Shown piece after piece: positions 20,219 to 30,202 of a DNA stretch of 64,000 nucleotides. The stretch comes from Arcobacteraceae bacterium (GTDB lineage Bacteria > Campylobacterota > Campylobacteria > Campylobacterales > Arcobacteraceae). The DNA lies in contig JAIOSF010000018.1 of assembly GCA_021107755.1 (NCBI GenBank), forward strand, positions 32,269-96,268, read 5' to 3'. A model generated the notes under the pieces. The model was not told the DNA's origin. It ran no database searches and saw only the letters and a list, made by a program, of their open reading frames with translations. Position 1 is the first letter of the stretch, and the number at the start of each line of letters is the position of its first letter. The position numbers and the translations under genes are program-made.

Positions 20219-20260
20219 GCCTTCGCTGGTGCTAAAGCACATCAGCTTTGGTTTCGAAGC
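20219..20260. repeat. intergenic structured repeat, copy 1
   Basis: 42-bp unit paired with copy 2 (20322-20363). Both contain the identical 18-mer TGGTGCTAAAGCACATCA, which folds on itself (GTGCT-AA-AGCAC). In this copy the ends GCcTTCG and CGAAGC can also pair, giving a two-part stem. Confidence 0.7.
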
Positions 20261-20288
20261 TCTTATGCTTGCACTCTCTTAGAGAAAA

Positions 20289-20311
20289 AAGCAAAGCAGT
20301 TTGCTTTGCTT
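20289..20311. terminator. hairpin between the two repeat copies, possible upp terminator
   Basis: Perfect 10-bp stem AAGCAAAGCA / TGCTTTGCTT with a three-base loop. No long T-run follows on the plus strand, so terminator activity is uncertain. Confidence 0.45.
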
Positions 20312-20321
20312 AAATGGTACA

Positions 20322-20363
20322 GCCTTCATTGGTGCTAAAGCACATCAATTACGGTTCCAAACC
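20322..20363. repeat. intergenic structured repeat, copy 2
   Basis: Second copy of the 42-bp unit, about 80% identical to copy 1 by eye, in the same orientation and with the same 18-mer core at 20330-20347. The pairing of the outer ends seen in copy 1 is lost. Confidence 0.7.
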
Positions 20364-20364
20364 T

Positions 20365-20390
20365 AAAAGAGTGAAACTGTTCACTCTTTT
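20365..20390. terminator. bidirectional terminator between upp and queC
   Basis: Perfect 11-bp stem AAAAGAGTGAA / TTCACTCTTTT with loop ACTG between convergent genes; the queC stop codon overlaps its edge. Confidence 0.75.
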
Positions 20391-21063
20391 ATACGGTTTT
20401 CACATACTCTATTTTATCATTAGTTCCAGCTTCCTTAAAACCTTTTAGTCGTAAACGGCAACTATCACATACTCCACAAGCTTTATCTTCGTTTTTATAA
20501 CAACTCCAAGTATATTCCAAAGGTACATTTAGCTCTAGTGCTTTTGATACAATTTGTGCTTTAGTCATATGTACAAGGGGTGTGATTATCTCTAAGTTTG
20601 TTTCTTTTTTTGTCCCTTGATTCATAGCCTTTTGCATCTTATTTATAAAGGTATCTGTACAATCTGGATATCCACTGCTATCCTCTTGTACCACACCTAT
20701 ATAAAGTGCGGTTGCTTCATGTTTCTCAGCAATCGCTGTAGCAATACTCAAAAAAATACCATTTCTAAAGGGTACATAAGTGATTGGAACACCAGCTTCA
20801 ATTCCACCAATAGGTACATCAATAGAACTATCTGTTAAAGCATTTGCTCCAATTTGTGTAAAAAATGGGATATCAATCTCATACTTCTCTTGTACATCAA
20901 GTGTATTACAAATATTTCTAAAAGATTCTAATTCTTTATGTTCTGTTCTTTGCCCATAATTAAAATGAATTGCAATAATTTCATAGCCTTCATTTTTAGC
21001 AATATATGAAGAGAGTGTTGAGTCCATACCTCCACTTAAAATACAAATTGCTTTTTTAGCCAT
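20389..21063 (-). CDS. queC: 7-cyano-7-deazaguanine synthase
   Basis: Converts 7-carboxy-7-deazaguanine to preQ0 for queuosine tRNA modification. It has the N-type ATP pyrophosphatase loop [13 protein letters not shown] at the N-terminus and the C-terminal zinc motif [21 protein letters not shown] with four Cys. Length 224. It follows moeA on the same strand by 14 bases. Confidence 0.95.
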   Translation of the reverse strand: MAKKAICILSGGMDSTLSSYIAKNEGYEIIAIHFNYGQRTEHKELESFRNICNTLDVQEKYEIDIPFFTQIGANALTDSSIDVPIGGIEAGVPITYVPFRNGIFLSIATAIAEKHEATALYIGVVQEDSSGYPDCTDTFINKMQKAMNQGTKKETNLEIITPLVHMTKAQIVSKALELNVPLEYTWSCYKNEDKACGVCDSCRLRLKGFKEAGTNDKIEYVKTV

Positions 21064-21077
21064 ATACTATGTTACCT

Positions 21078-22295
21078 TTAGTTAAAAAAATCTTTTTGAA
21101 TATCTGTGTAAAATTTCCAATTAATTGGGATAACTTTTACACTATCATCTTTGAGTAATCCTGTAAGATTTTTATTCAGTATTATCATACTATTACACTT
21201 ATGCAAAACACCAACCATACCAGGAAATCTTTTTTTAGAGGGGATAAAATAGTCTCCATCAAACCAACCAGGAATTATAGTTGTTCTCCCTTTTTTATTT
21301 TTTAAATCTTCACTTATTTTTGTAGTGATGTAGTTATGAAATATATCTTTGCTTCCAGAAAGTTTTTGAATAATGATAGTTCCAAACACTTCAAATATCA
21401 AAGCAGCAGCAAGAGGATTCCCAGGAAGATTAAGAATATAAGTATTACCAAGTTTTCCAAAAATAGTTGGTTTTCCAGGTTTAATACTAATTCCATTAAA
21501 CAATATATCCATCTCAAATTGTTCAAATGCTTCTTGTGTAAAATCAGCCTCTCCAACACTTATTCCCCCAGTTGTAATAATAAAATCTGCATGTAAAGAG
21601 TTCTCAATCATTTGTTGTAAAGATTCAATACTATCTTGTGCCATACCTGCAAAACTCACATCACAACCAAGTTCTTTGACCCTTGAAAGAAGTGTAGGGG
21701 TATTTGAATTAAAAATTTGATAATCCTCGATTTTTTCATAATGAAGTTTTAACTCTTCACCACTTGTAAATACACTTACTTTTGGTTTTCTATAAACTTT
21801 TACATGGGTAATCCCTTGTGATGCTAAAATAGTAATAGCAGAAAAATTAATTTCGTCACCATCACTTATGATTTTTTCATCTTTTTGTATATCTTCACCT
21901 AAAAATCGTATATGTTGATTTTTTTCTATCCCTCTTGGTAATCTAATATGGTTTTCATCTATTATCTCTACAAGTTCAAAAGGTATAATAGCTTCTATAC
22001 TTGATGGAACTCTAGCTCCTGTCATAATCTTAATACATTGTGTTGGTTCTATTTGAGTCTCTTTAGGTGAACCTGCAAAGATATCATCACATACTTTTAC
22101 AATTTCACCCTCATCACATAGTTTTACTCCATATCCATCCATTGCAGAGTTATCAAAAGTTGGGAGAGAGTATTTAGCGTAGATATCTTGAGCAATGACT
22201 TGTTTATTACTATTTTCTATAGGTACTATCTCATAAGAGATTTTTGTTATATTTGATTTTATAATTCGCAAAGCTTCTTTAATACATATACCCAT
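21078..22295 (-). CDS. moeA: molybdopterin molybdenumtransferase
   Basis: Inserts molybdate into adenylylated molybdopterin. Seen are the N-terminal SLPTFDNSAMDGYGV, IKIMTGARVPSSIEAIIPFE, VSVFTSGEEL, the ITTGGISVGEADF motif of the MoaB/Mog-like domain, and LPGNPLAAALIFEVF. Length 405 is usual. It points to molybdoenzymes elsewhere in the genome. Confidence 0.95.
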   Translation of the reverse strand: MGICIKEALRIIKSNITKISYEIVPIENSNKQVIAQDIYAKYSLPTFDNSAMDGYGVKLCDEGEIVKVCDDIFAGSPKETQIEPTQCIKIMTGARVPSSIEAIIPFELVEIIDENHIRLPRGIEKNQHIRFLGEDIQKDEKIISDGDEINFSAITILASQGITHVKVYRKPKVSVFTSGEELKLHYEKIEDYQIFNSNTPTLLSRVKELGCDVSFAGMAQDSIESLQQMIENSLHADFIITTGGISVGEADFTQEAFEQFEMDILFNGISIKPGKPTIFGKLGNTYILNLPGNPLAAALIFEVFGTIIIQKLSGSKDIFHNYITTKISEDLKNKKGRTTIIPGWFDGDYFIPSKKRFPGMVGVLHKCNSMIILNKNLTGLLKDDSVKVIPINWKFYTDIQKDFFN

Positions 22296-22357
22296 AATAT
22301 TATTCCTTAATTTTTATATGATATAATAGCGAAAATTTTCATATAGGTATATTATAA

Positions 22358-22762
22358 ATGGATTTCGTATCAATTTCAATCACAACACATGTTTACTCAA
22401 TAGTCGCTTTAATGCTAATAATGGTATTTAATTTTTATAGTGTTATGAGGATGAAAAACTTTGTAGACTTAACAAAAAGATTGCGATTAATGACACCAAT
22501 ATATCATATGGCAAATGCCTTTGTGGTATATACAGGTGCTATAGTTGCTGCATATTCACAAGATTTGAGTATTACAGTAATACTTATGATTGCAACCTCA
22601 ATTTTTGTAATGGTTTTAGAGATAAAAAGGTATAAAAAAATGCGAGTTATTAAAACAACACAAATAGCAAAACAACAAGAGTTTGTAATGTTTGCTAAAA
22701 AGATTTATAATCTAGAGATACTAGCAATACTTTTTACCTATACAATCTCAAAAATATTTTAA
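22358..22762 (+). CDS. conserved membrane protein of unknown function
   Basis: 134 residues with about four hydrophobic helices: HVYSIVALMLIMVFNFYSV, IYHMANAFVVYTGAIVAAY, ITVILMIATSIFVMVLEI and LEILAILFTYTISKIF. No motif is recognised. It is followed after one base by rsmE in the same direction. Confidence 0.7.
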   Translation: MDFVSISITTHVYSIVALMLIMVFNFYSVMRMKNFVDLTKRLRLMTPIYHMANAFVVYTGAIVAAYSQDLSITVILMIATSIFVMVLEIKRYKKMRVIKTTQIAKQQEFVMFAKKIYNLEILAILFTYTISKIF

Positions 22763-22763
22763 T

Positions 22764-23435
22764 ATGCAATTTACCTATTCTATTGATGCTTCACAACCTC
22801 TTTTAACAATAGAAGCAGAACTTCATAAGTATCTTTTTAAAGTAAGAAGACATAGTATTGAAGATGATTTATACTTTCGAAATCTAAAAGATAAAAACCT
22901 TTATAGATACAAAGTAGAGAATATAGATAGGAGAAAAACGACCCTTAAACTTATCGATTATGAAGAGGTAGTTATTGAACCTAAAAAAGAGTTACATATA
23001 GGTTGGTGCATCATTGACTCAAAATCAGTTGAGAAATATATAGCATCACTCAATGAAATAGGGGTTACTAAAATCACTTTTATATCTTGTAAATATTCAC
23101 AAAAACAGTATAAACCAAACTTTGAAAAACTAGAAAAATTGCTTATTAACTCTTCAAGTCAATGTGGTAGAAGTAGTATCATTGAACTAGAGGTTAGCGA
23201 AAGTTTAGAGAAGTTTTTAGAAAAAAATCCTGATAGTTTTATGTTTAATTTTTCAGATAATAATATCAATGATAAAAAAAATGATATAGATACAATAGTT
23301 TTAGGGTGTGAAGGTGGTTTTTCAAAAGATGAGGTGTTGAAATTTCAAGAAGATAAAATTGTAGGAATTGATTCAAATTTAATTTTACGAAGTGAAACAG
23401 CAGTTGTTACTATAGCTTCTATTGTGATGAGTTAA
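22764..23435 (+). CDS. rsmE: 16S rRNA (uracil(1498)-N3)-methyltransferase
   Basis: SPOUT-class RNA methyltransferase acting on U1498 of 16S rRNA. The N-terminal PUA-like part has HKYLFKVRRHSIEDDLYF, and the knot region shows VLGCEGGFSKDEV and ILRSETAVVTIASIV, the SAM-binding trefoil signature. SSQCGRSSI is also typical. Length 223. Confidence 0.93.
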   Translation: MQFTYSIDASQPLLTIEAELHKYLFKVRRHSIEDDLYFRNLKDKNLYRYKVENIDRRKTTLKLIDYEEVVIEPKKELHIGWCIIDSKSVEKYIASLNEIGVTKITFISCKYSQKQYKPNFEKLEKLLINSSSQCGRSSIIELEVSESLEKFLEKNPDSFMFNFSDNNINDKKNDIDTIVLGCEGGFSKDEVLKFQEDKIVGIDSNLILRSETAVVTIASIVMS

Positions 23436-23436
23436 A

Positions 23437-24174
23437 TTACTTTTTACTCCAATATATCATCTCCCATTTCCCATCAAATGTTTCTACGATTGCAGAGCAA
23501 GATTCTACCCAATCTCCACAATTAATATAATGAATATCATTTATAGTGCGTATTTCAGCTTTATGAATATGACCACAGATAACTCCATCATAGTTGTTCT
23601 TTTTTGCATAAGTTGATAAGATATTTTCATAATCATTGATAAAACTTACAGATTTTTTTACATTGTCTTTTACAAATTTTGATAAAGACCATTTTGTTTT
23701 GATTTTAAAAAGTTTAAATACTTTCATCAAGACTAAATTTAGGTGAAGTATTAAATCATATCCATAATCTCCTAGAACCGCTAACCATTTTTTAGTCATA
23801 GTTACCATATCAAAAAAATCACCATGAGTGATTAAATACTTTTTCCCGTCCAAAGCTTTATAGGTCATCTCATTTGTTACCTCTAAAGAATCTCCCAAAA
23901 TCAAAGGGACAAATGGTCGTATGAACTCATCATGATTTCCAGTTATAAAATGAACTTTTGTCCCTTTTTTAGCAATTTTCAATATTCTTTGTACTACATT
24001 TGAGTGGGATTGGTACCATTTAAATTTTCTTCTTATTGCCCAACCATCAATAATATCTCCTACTAAAAAAAGATTTTCTGATTCAGTGTTTTTTAAAAAA
24101 TTGAGTAATAAATCTGCTTGGGAAAATTTTGTTCCAAGATGTACATCTGATATAAAAATTGATTTGTATTTCAT
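23437..24174 (-). CDS. metallophosphoesterase, UDP-2,3-diacylglucosamine diphosphatase-like
   Basis: Calcineurin-like phosphoesterase with all five metal motifs: ISDVHLGTKF, VGDIIDGW, TGNHDEF, LITHGDFFD and CGHIHKAEI. This is the COG2908 group often annotated as LpxH (lipid A synthesis), though several members are not proven. It is divergent from the glycosyltransferase gene, a pairing seen in other bacteria, and may instead serve a glycolipid pathway. Confidence 0.8.
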   Translation of the reverse strand: MKYKSIFISDVHLGTKFSQADLLLNFLKNTESENLFLVGDIIDGWAIRRKFKWYQSHSNVVQRILKIAKKGTKVHFITGNHDEFIRPFVPLILGDSLEVTNEMTYKALDGKKYLITHGDFFDMVTMTKKWLAVLGDYGYDLILHLNLVLMKVFKLFKIKTKWSLSKFVKDNVKKSVSFINDYENILSTYAKKNNYDGVICGHIHKAEIRTINDIHYINCGDWVESCSAIVETFDGKWEMIYWSKK

Positions 24175-24256
24175 GAAGGTAGTATAGTCTCTCTTGGTTT
24201 CACAATAGTTACAAAGCTATAATTAAATTGTAACAATATTTTAATACACTATATGT

Positions 24257-25432
24257 ATGAATAATAAAGATATTAAAATTTGTTTATTTACAGATACTTT
24301 TTGTGATGCAAATGGGGTTTCAAGATTTTTACAAGATATGGCAAAAGAGTCTTTATCTTCAAAAGTAGAGTTAAATATTATTACATCTACAGTAAAAAAT
24401 TATTGCCCGAAGTTGGATAATGTTTTTATACTAAAACCATTTTTTAGAATAAAAATGCCATTTTATAAAGAGTTGGATTTGGTTTTTCCTCCAATTAGGC
24501 AAATGGTAAAAAAAGTAAAAGAGTTACAACCAGATGTAATACATATCTCAACCCCTGGATTTATAGGTATTGTTGGAACTCTTATTGCTTTAAAACATAA
24601 AATACCAGTTATAGGTACATATCATACAGACTTTCCTATGTATATTTATTCTAATACTCAATTAAAACTAGCAAAAAATATTACAACTTTATTTATGAAA
24701 ATATTTTATAAAAAGTTTACAGCACTAGTAACCCGTTCTCAAGAGTATATTGGGGTGATAAATGAAGATATTAGTATCGAAAAAGAGAAAATATTTTTTT
24801 TACAACCGGGGACAAATATAAAAACTTTTTCTCCAAAGTATTATAATAATAATCTTTGGGAAAACTACAATATCTCACAAAACAGTACAAAATTCTTATA
24901 TGTAGGTCGTTTAACAAAAGAGAAAAATTTGGATTATCTTTTTGAAATTTGGAAACTATTTTACAATCAAAGCAAAAAAAAAGATAGCTATTTATGTTTG
25001 GCTGGAAGTGGTGAGTTAGAAAACTATAAAGATTCTTTGAAAAAGTATAATGTAGTATTTTTAGGACATAAAGAAAAAGAGGAGTTATCTTCCTTATATG
25101 CTAGTTCTACAGTATTTGTATTTCCTTCAACTACCGATACTCTTGGACAAGTTGTATTGGAATCATTAGCTTCATCAACTCCTGTAATTGTAACAAACAA
25201 AGGAGGACCTTGTGGTATTGTAAATAATTCAAAGGAACAGGTTGGTTTTGTACTAGATATTGAAGAAAAAAAGAGTTGGATTAAGCTTTTTAAAAAATTT
25301 GAAAATGGTAAATTGAATCAGGAGTTATTACGGAAGAATAGTTATATCTATTCAAAAAACTTTTCCATAACCAAAACATTTGAGAGTTTTATAGATATAC
25401 ATACTAAAAACATAACTATAAAAAAAGGGTAA
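24257..25432 (+). CDS. glycosyltransferase family 4 protein
   Basis: GT-B fold glycosyltransferase of 391 residues. The N-terminal domain has DTFCDANGVSRFLQDMA and PVIGTYHTDFPMYIY; the C-terminal domain has FLYVGRLTKEKNLDYLFEIW, CLAGSGELENYK and the nucleotide-sugar motif VFPSTTDTLGQVVLESLASSTPVIV. It resembles GDP-mannose-dependent mannosyltransferases acting on lipids; the acceptor is unknown. Confidence 0.85.
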   Translation: MNNKDIKICLFTDTFCDANGVSRFLQDMAKESLSSKVELNIITSTVKNYCPKLDNVFILKPFFRIKMPFYKELDLVFPPIRQMVKKVKELQPDVIHISTPGFIGIVGTLIALKHKIPVIGTYHTDFPMYIYSNTQLKLAKNITTLFMKIFYKKFTALVTRSQEYIGVINEDISIEKEKIFFLQPGTNIKTFSPKYYNNNLWENYNISQNSTKFLYVGRLTKEKNLDYLFEIWKLFYNQSKKKDSYLCLAGSGELENYKDSLKKYNVVFLGHKEKEELSSLYASSTVFVFPSTTDTLGQVVLESLASSTPVIVTNKGGPCGIVNNSKEQVGFVLDIEEKKSWIKLFKKFENGKLNQELLRKNSYIYSKNFSITKTFESFIDIHTKNITIKKG

Positions 25433-25452
25433 GCAATTTGCTTACCCTTTTT
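25422..25452. terminator. bidirectional terminator after the glycosyltransferase
   Basis: Perfect 13-bp stem AAAAAGGGTAAGC / GCTTACCCTTTTT around AATTT. The glycosyltransferase stop codon is in the stem, and the convergent cytochrome gene ends just beyond. Confidence 0.88.
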
Positions 25453-25469
25453 AGATTGTCTAAAACTGA

Positions 25470-25865
25470 TTACCAGCTTCTTATAAGACCATGACATCTA
25501 GAACATGCATTCATCATATCAGCATATCCCTCAGCAGCTTTTGTATATGCTTTATCATCAAGATTTAACTCAATGATTGTAGCATCAGCTGTGATTCTTT
25601 TTGAAGCATTAACTGCGACATTTGTCATATGTTTTTTATCATCTGGTAATGCAGCTTTAATTAAAGTCTCAGAAGAGAACATAGTGTTCCCTTTTTTGAT
25701 TTGTACTAAACCTTCTCTTACCATTTTTTCATTGTTATTGATAAATCCAAATTGAACTTGCTCAATACCTTGTTGCATAATATTCATAGATTTAGTCATC
25801 GCATCATTTGCAGATGCGAAGCTTACACTAAGAATTCCAGCTATTAAAATTTTTGTTAATTTCAT
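25470..25865 (-). CDS. periplasmic monoheme cytochrome c
   Basis: Has a signal peptide (MKLTKILIAGILSVSFASA) and a helical mature domain of about 110 residues with a single haem site CSRCH only seven residues from the C-terminus, the layout of class II (c-prime-like) cytochromes. It lies 13 bases after petC and is probably part of the bc1 transcript, so an electron-transfer role next to the bc1 complex is likely. Confidence 0.8.
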   Translation of the reverse strand: MKLTKILIAGILSVSFASANDAMTKSMNIMQQGIEQVQFGFINNNEKMVREGLVQIKKGNTMFSSETLIKAALPDDKKHMTNVAVNASKRITADATIIELNLDDKAYTKAAEGYADMMNACSRCHGLIRSW

Positions 25866-25878
25866 TTTTTATCCTTTC

Positions 25879-26751
25879 TTAGTGAACTTCTCGCCAAATT
25901 TTAGCTTTCCATAACCATGCAAATATTGCAAAAATTACAAGATATCCTAAAAATGGTCCAGCAAGTGATTCTCTCTCTGGTTTTTTACTATCTCCAACTT
26001 CTGTCATATATGCTATAACTTGATCTTCTGCTGCTTTAGTTAAACCAACTCTTGGCATTGCTGTACCTTCAAGATGTTTTTGTGGATTATTTATAAATTC
26101 ATGTAAATATCCAACACCTCTACTTCTAATATATTGAGAAAGATCCGGAGGAACTACACCCATATATGTTTTGATGTTTTCATCTGGAGTTTTAGCTGCC
26201 ATTGAACCACCATAAAAATCACCATATTTAATAGAGTGACATCTTTGACACGCATCAACAAAAACTTCTTTATTTGACATAGTTTTTGGAGCAATTGATT
26301 TTAAATATGCAACAATATCTGCTATCTCATTTGGTTGCATCCAACCATAACCTGGCATAGGATGAACTTTTCCATCAACATACTTATGTTCAGTTTTAGT
26401 TGCTTTTATAGGATCTTTTATAAATGCAGCTAAAAAGTTTTCATCATAAATATGACCAGCTGTACCTAAATCAGGTGGTACAACACCATAAGATGCTGCA
26501 GCGCTAGCATTATCCATAATTGCTGGGAAACCAGCCTTTTCAATTGAGTGACAAGCTGTACAGTTTGCAGCTACTAGTTCTGCACCTTTTGTTGCATCAC
26601 CAGTTGCACCGTTTAGACCATCAACATCGCTAAATGTATATTCTGGAGCTTCAACATGTGGATGTAACTTAGAGTGAGCAAATGGCTCAACTCCCCAGTA
26701 TAATGCACCCGAAAAAAACACAACTACTGCTAATATTTTTAATTCTCTCAT
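25879..26751 (-). CDS. petC: cytochrome bc1 complex diheme cytochrome c subunit
   Basis: Third subunit of the ubiquinol (menaquinol):cytochrome c reductase. Two haem sites, CTACHSIE and CQRCHSIK, sit in tandem cytochrome c domains, with an N-terminal anchor and a C-terminal helix (FLGYLVIFAIFAWLW). A diheme c-type subunit instead of a classical c1 is typical of Campylobacterota. The start overlaps the end of petB by one base. Confidence 0.93.
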   Translation of the reverse strand: MRELKILAVVVFFSGALYWGVEPFAHSKLHPHVEAPEYTFSDVDGLNGATGDATKGAELVAANCTACHSIEKAGFPAIMDNASAAASYGVVPPDLGTAGHIYDENFLAAFIKDPIKATKTEHKYVDGKVHPMPGYGWMQPNEIADIVAYLKSIAPKTMSNKEVFVDACQRCHSIKYGDFYGGSMAAKTPDENIKTYMGVVPPDLSQYIRSRGVGYLHEFINNPQKHLEGTAMPRVGLTKAAEDQVIAYMTEVGDSKKPERESLAGPFLGYLVIFAIFAWLWKAKIWREVH

Positions 26752-28001
26752 TATAGTGCTCCTCTTGCTTTTGCATCAGCTTTTGTAATAAACGGTAATG
26801 AAACCCATAGAAGTAAGAATAAAGCTGTTGCATAGAATCCTACCCAAGCATTTGCACCTGTTGGAGGTAATTTACCATAAACAGAAAGTACAAGTAAATC
26901 TACAATCATTATCCAGAACCAGATCATAAATCTAGGTCTTTTATGTGCAGGAAGTATATCTGGATCTTTATCTAAAAATGGGAAAACAACAAAAATAATT
27001 TGCGCTAAACCAAATATCATAAGACCAATATCACCAGCTTTCATACCAAACATATCGAAAAATGGTCCTCTTAATGTTTCATATGACCATAAGAAATACC
27101 ACTCAGGATAAATATGTGCAGGTGTAACCATAGGATTTGCAGGGTCAAAGTTAACAGGATCCATTGCAAAGTTATAGTTAAAGAATACTAAATAAAAATA
27201 GAATATTAAGAATAAACCTAGAACTGCAAAATCTTTAGATAAGAATACAGGCCAAAATGGAATAACTTTTGATTCTTTTTTGTTTCCAGCTAAATATTTT
27301 TCAGCTTCAGCATCATAATCAATATCATCAGACTCTTGGTTATTAACATGTGGAATTCTTAATGTATAAAAGTGAACAACAATAAGTTTGATAATCACTA
27401 ATGGTAATAAGAAAACATGTAACATAAAGAATCTAGTAAGTGTTGCATCATTAACAGCAAATCCACCTCTAATCCATTCAACTAATCCCCAAGCTTCTAA
27501 AGATCCACCAGCAAATAAGTTAGTAATAACTGCAGCTGCCCAGTATGACATTTGTCCCCAAGGTAACATATATCCAGAGAAACCAGCAGCACTAAATGTT
27601 ACGAATAATAACATACCACTAATCCAGATCATCTCTCTACCTTTTTTATAAGAACCGTAGTAGATACCTGTGAACATATGTATATATATGATTAAGAATA
27701 TAACAGAGGCTGCAACACCATGCATATGTCTAAATAACCAACCATAAGCAACCTCTTGCATAATTGTATAGTTAACACTATCAAAAGCTAGTGCTGTATC
27801 TGGTTTGTAGTACATCATTAAGAAAATACCACTAATAACTAAAATACCGAATGTAGTTGCAAGAACAACACCCATAGCCCATAAGAAGTTAATATCTTTA
27901 GGAATCCAATATTCAGTCATCATAACTCTCCAGAATCCTTTAGCGTTCATTCGCTTATCAAATCCCTCAGCTGTAAATAATGATTCATTAATTTTTGCCA
28001 T
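26751..28001 (-). CDS. petB: cytochrome b of the bc1 complex
   Basis: Quinol-oxidising membrane subunit of 416 residues. Haem-ligand His pairs lie in the helices with WLFRHMHGVAASVIFLIIYIHMF and FFMLHVFLLPLVIIKLIVVHF. The Qo-site PEWY motif is in HIYPEWYFLWSYE, and GYMLPWGQMSYWAA is a further hallmark. It sits between petA and petC. Confidence 0.96.
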   Translation of the reverse strand: MAKINESLFTAEGFDKRMNAKGFWRVMMTEYWIPKDINFLWAMGVVLATTFGILVISGIFLMMYYKPDTALAFDSVNYTIMQEVAYGWLFRHMHGVAASVIFLIIYIHMFTGIYYGSYKKGREMIWISGMLLFVTFSAAGFSGYMLPWGQMSYWAAAVITNLFAGGSLEAWGLVEWIRGGFAVNDATLTRFFMLHVFLLPLVIIKLIVVHFYTLRIPHVNNQESDDIDYDAEAEKYLAGNKKESKVIPFWPVFLSKDFAVLGLFLIFYFYLVFFNYNFAMDPVNFDPANPMVTPAHIYPEWYFLWSYETLRGPFFDMFGMKAGDIGLMIFGLAQIIFVVFPFLDKDPDILPAHKRPRFMIWFWIMIVDLLVLSVYGKLPPTGANAWVGFYATALFLLLWVSLPFITKADAKARGAL

Positions 28002-28011
28002 ATTTTACCCC

Positions 28012-28515
28012 TTACGCTCTAGCAGCCATCATAGCTTTTGATTCAGCACCATCTTCTCCAAGAGTAAGAACAGTACCTTCAACCTTAAATGGCGGAATTA
28101 CAAGTGGCTTAGGTGGAGGTCCAAATGTTTGTTGACCATTTGCATTAAACTCTCCACCGTGACATGCACATTTCCACATATCTTTTTTCCATGCTGGAAT
28201 ACAACCAAGGTGTGTACAAAGACCAATTGCTATTGTGTATCTTTTATCACCAATCACTAAATCACCGTCAAATTTTTCCATATCTGCTGTTTTTTCTAAA
28301 ACAAAGATAGGCTTTCCTCTCCATGTGTGTACTTGTGGTTTTCCTGGTTCAAGTCCAATACTAGCAAGGTCTATAGTAGTAAAACCTGCTGCTAATACTG
28401 AAGGAAGTGGATCCCACGCTTGTTTCATACCAACAAGCGATGCAACCCCACCAACTGCAGCTACTGCTGCAAATGAATACCCAAGAAAATCCCGTCTAGA
28501 TGTTTCTTTAGACAT
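28012..28515 (-). CDS. petA: Rieske iron-sulfur subunit of the bc1 complex
   Basis: 2Fe-2S subunit, 167 residues. The Tat signal SRRDFLG is followed by a membrane helix. Cluster motifs are CTHLGC and CACHGG, with the two Cys and two His ligands and a disulfide pair. It is first in petABC; the 219-bp region upstream, shared with purE, should hold the promoter. Confidence 0.96.
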   Translation of the reverse strand: MSKETSRRDFLGYSFAAVAAVGGVASLVGMKQAWDPLPSVLAAGFTTIDLASIGLEPGKPQVHTWRGKPIFVLEKTADMEKFDGDLVIGDKRYTIAIGLCTHLGCIPAWKKDMWKCACHGGEFNANGQQTFGPPPKPLVIPPFKVEGTVLTLGEDGAESKAMMAARA

Positions 28516-28734
28516 ATTTTTTCCTTTTGTTAGATTTAAAATCTCATAAGTATAATATCATTTTACTTAAAATGTTTTGACTTGTAGTAGAAATTAAGTC
28601 AAATTAAAGCAAGTATTACCAAAAGTAATAAAGAAATGCTTATAATTATTATTATGAAATGTTTATATATTCCTTTGAGTTGCTCTAAAGTAAATTTTCG
28701 ATAAAATCTCAAAAATTAAAAGTAAGGATTTAAA

Positions 28735-29229
28735 ATGGATTTTGTATCAATTATTATGGGAAGTAAATCAGATTATGAGATTATGCAAAACTGTTCAAAT
28801 GTTTTAGAACAGTTTAATGTAAAATATGAGCTGATAATATCTTCAGCACACAGAAGTCCCCAAAGAACAAAAGATTATATTAAATCAGCAGAAGAAAAAG
28901 GTGCAAAAGTATTTATAGCAGCTGCTGGTATGGCAGCTCACCTTGCAGGGGCATTAGCTGCTGGGACTACAAAACCAGTTATTGGTGTACCTATGAAAGG
29001 TGGAGCTATGGATGGTATGGATGCTATGCTTTCAACTGTTCAAATGCCATCTGGAATGCCAGTTGCAACTGTAGCTTTAGGAAAAGCAGGAGCTGTGAAT
29101 GCAGCATATTTAGCTATGCAAATTTTAGCAATCACAGATAAAGAACTCGCTGTAAAACTTTTAGAAGATAGAATCATAAAAGAAAAAGCAGTTGTAAACG
29201 ACTCTAAAGAGGTTGAAGTTTTAATATAA
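28735..29229 (+). CDS. purE: N5-carboxyaminoimidazole ribonucleotide mutase
   Basis: Purine synthesis enzyme, class I PurE. It has IIMGSKSDYEIM, SAHRSPQRT, FIAAAGMAAHLAGALAAGTTKPVIGVP and the MDAMLSTVQMPSGMPVATV loop. Length 164. The 88 bp that follow, before glyQ, contain an 8-bp stem CACTACAC/GTGTAGTG (29238-29266) without T-run. Confidence 0.96.
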   Translation: MDFVSIIMGSKSDYEIMQNCSNVLEQFNVKYELIISSAHRSPQRTKDYIKSAEEKGAKVFIAAAGMAAHLAGALAAGTTKPVIGVPMKGGAMDGMDAMLSTVQMPSGMPVATVALGKAGAVNAAYLAMQILAITDKELAVKLLEDRIIKEKAVVNDSKEVEVLI

Positions 29230-29317
29230 AACCAATTCACTACACATAGCAATAGCAAGTGTAGTGAGGTAAAATATCTTAAATCAAAAAAACAAACAAA
29301 GTATTGGGAACAAATAG

Positions 29318-30199
29318 ATGATAACATTTTCACAACTCCTTTTAAAATTACAAGAATTTTGGGCAAATCAAGGGTGTAATATAGTACAACCTTACGATAT
29401 CCCAGCAGGTGCGGGTACTTTTCACCCTGCAACACTATTACGGAGTCTTGATAGTAAACCTTGGTCTGTAGCATATGTAGCACCGAGTAGAAGACCAACA
29501 GACGGAAGATATGGTGAAAATCCAAATCGTCTAGGAAGCTATTATCAGTTTCAAGCACTTATCAAACCAAGTCCAGAAAATATACAAGATTTGTATCTAC
29601 AATCTTTAGAGTATCTTGGACTTGACTTAAGTAAGCATGATATAAGATTTGTAGAGGATAACTGGGAGTCTCCAACACTTGGTGCCTGGGGACTTGGTTG
29701 GGAAGTTTGGCTTGATGGTATGGAGGTAACACAATTTACCTACTTCCAACAAGTTGGAGGAATCGCATGTGATCCAGTTGCTGTTGAGATAACTTATGGA
29801 ACAGAGAGACTTGCTATGTATTTACAAGGTGTTGATACTGTTTTTGATATTGTTTGGAATGAAAATAAATACGGAAAAACAACATATAAAGATATCCATC
29901 TTGAAGGTGAAATAGAGTTTAGTAAATATAACTTCGAGATTGCTAATACTGAGATGCTTTTTCAACATTTTGATGATGCATTTGATGAGTGTAAAAGATG
30001 TTTAGAAGCACAACTTCCACTTCCTGCATATGATCAATGTATGATAGCATCCCATGCTTTTAATACACTTGATGCTAGAAAAGCTATTAGTGTGACAAGT
30101 AGACAAAACTATATCTTAAAAGTAAGAGAATTATCACTAGGTTGTGCAGCTATGTATAAAGAACAAGAACCAGAACGATTAAAAAGATTAGGATACTAA
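29318..30199 (+). CDS. glyQ: glycine--tRNA ligase alpha subunit
   Basis: Alpha subunit of the tetrameric glycyl-tRNA synthetase. It contains [82 protein letters not shown] and [12 protein letters not shown]. Length 293. glyS is not in the window. The run glyQ to rlu matches the order I recall in Campylobacter. Confidence 0.96.
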   Translation: MITFSQLLLKLQEFWANQGCNIVQPYDIPAGAGTFHPATLLRSLDSKPWSVAYVAPSRRPTDGRYGENPNRLGSYYQFQALIKPSPENIQDLYLQSLEYLGLDLSKHDIRFVEDNWESPTLGAWGLGWEVWLDGMEVTQFTYFQQVGGIACDPVAVEITYGTERLAMYLQGVDTVFDIVWNENKYGKTTYKDIHLEGEIEFSKYNFEIANTEMLFQHFDDAFDECKRCLEAQLPLPAYDQCMIASHAFNTLDARKAISVTSRQNYILKVRELSLGCAAMYKEQEPERLKRLGY

Positions 30200-30202
30200 A
30201 AA

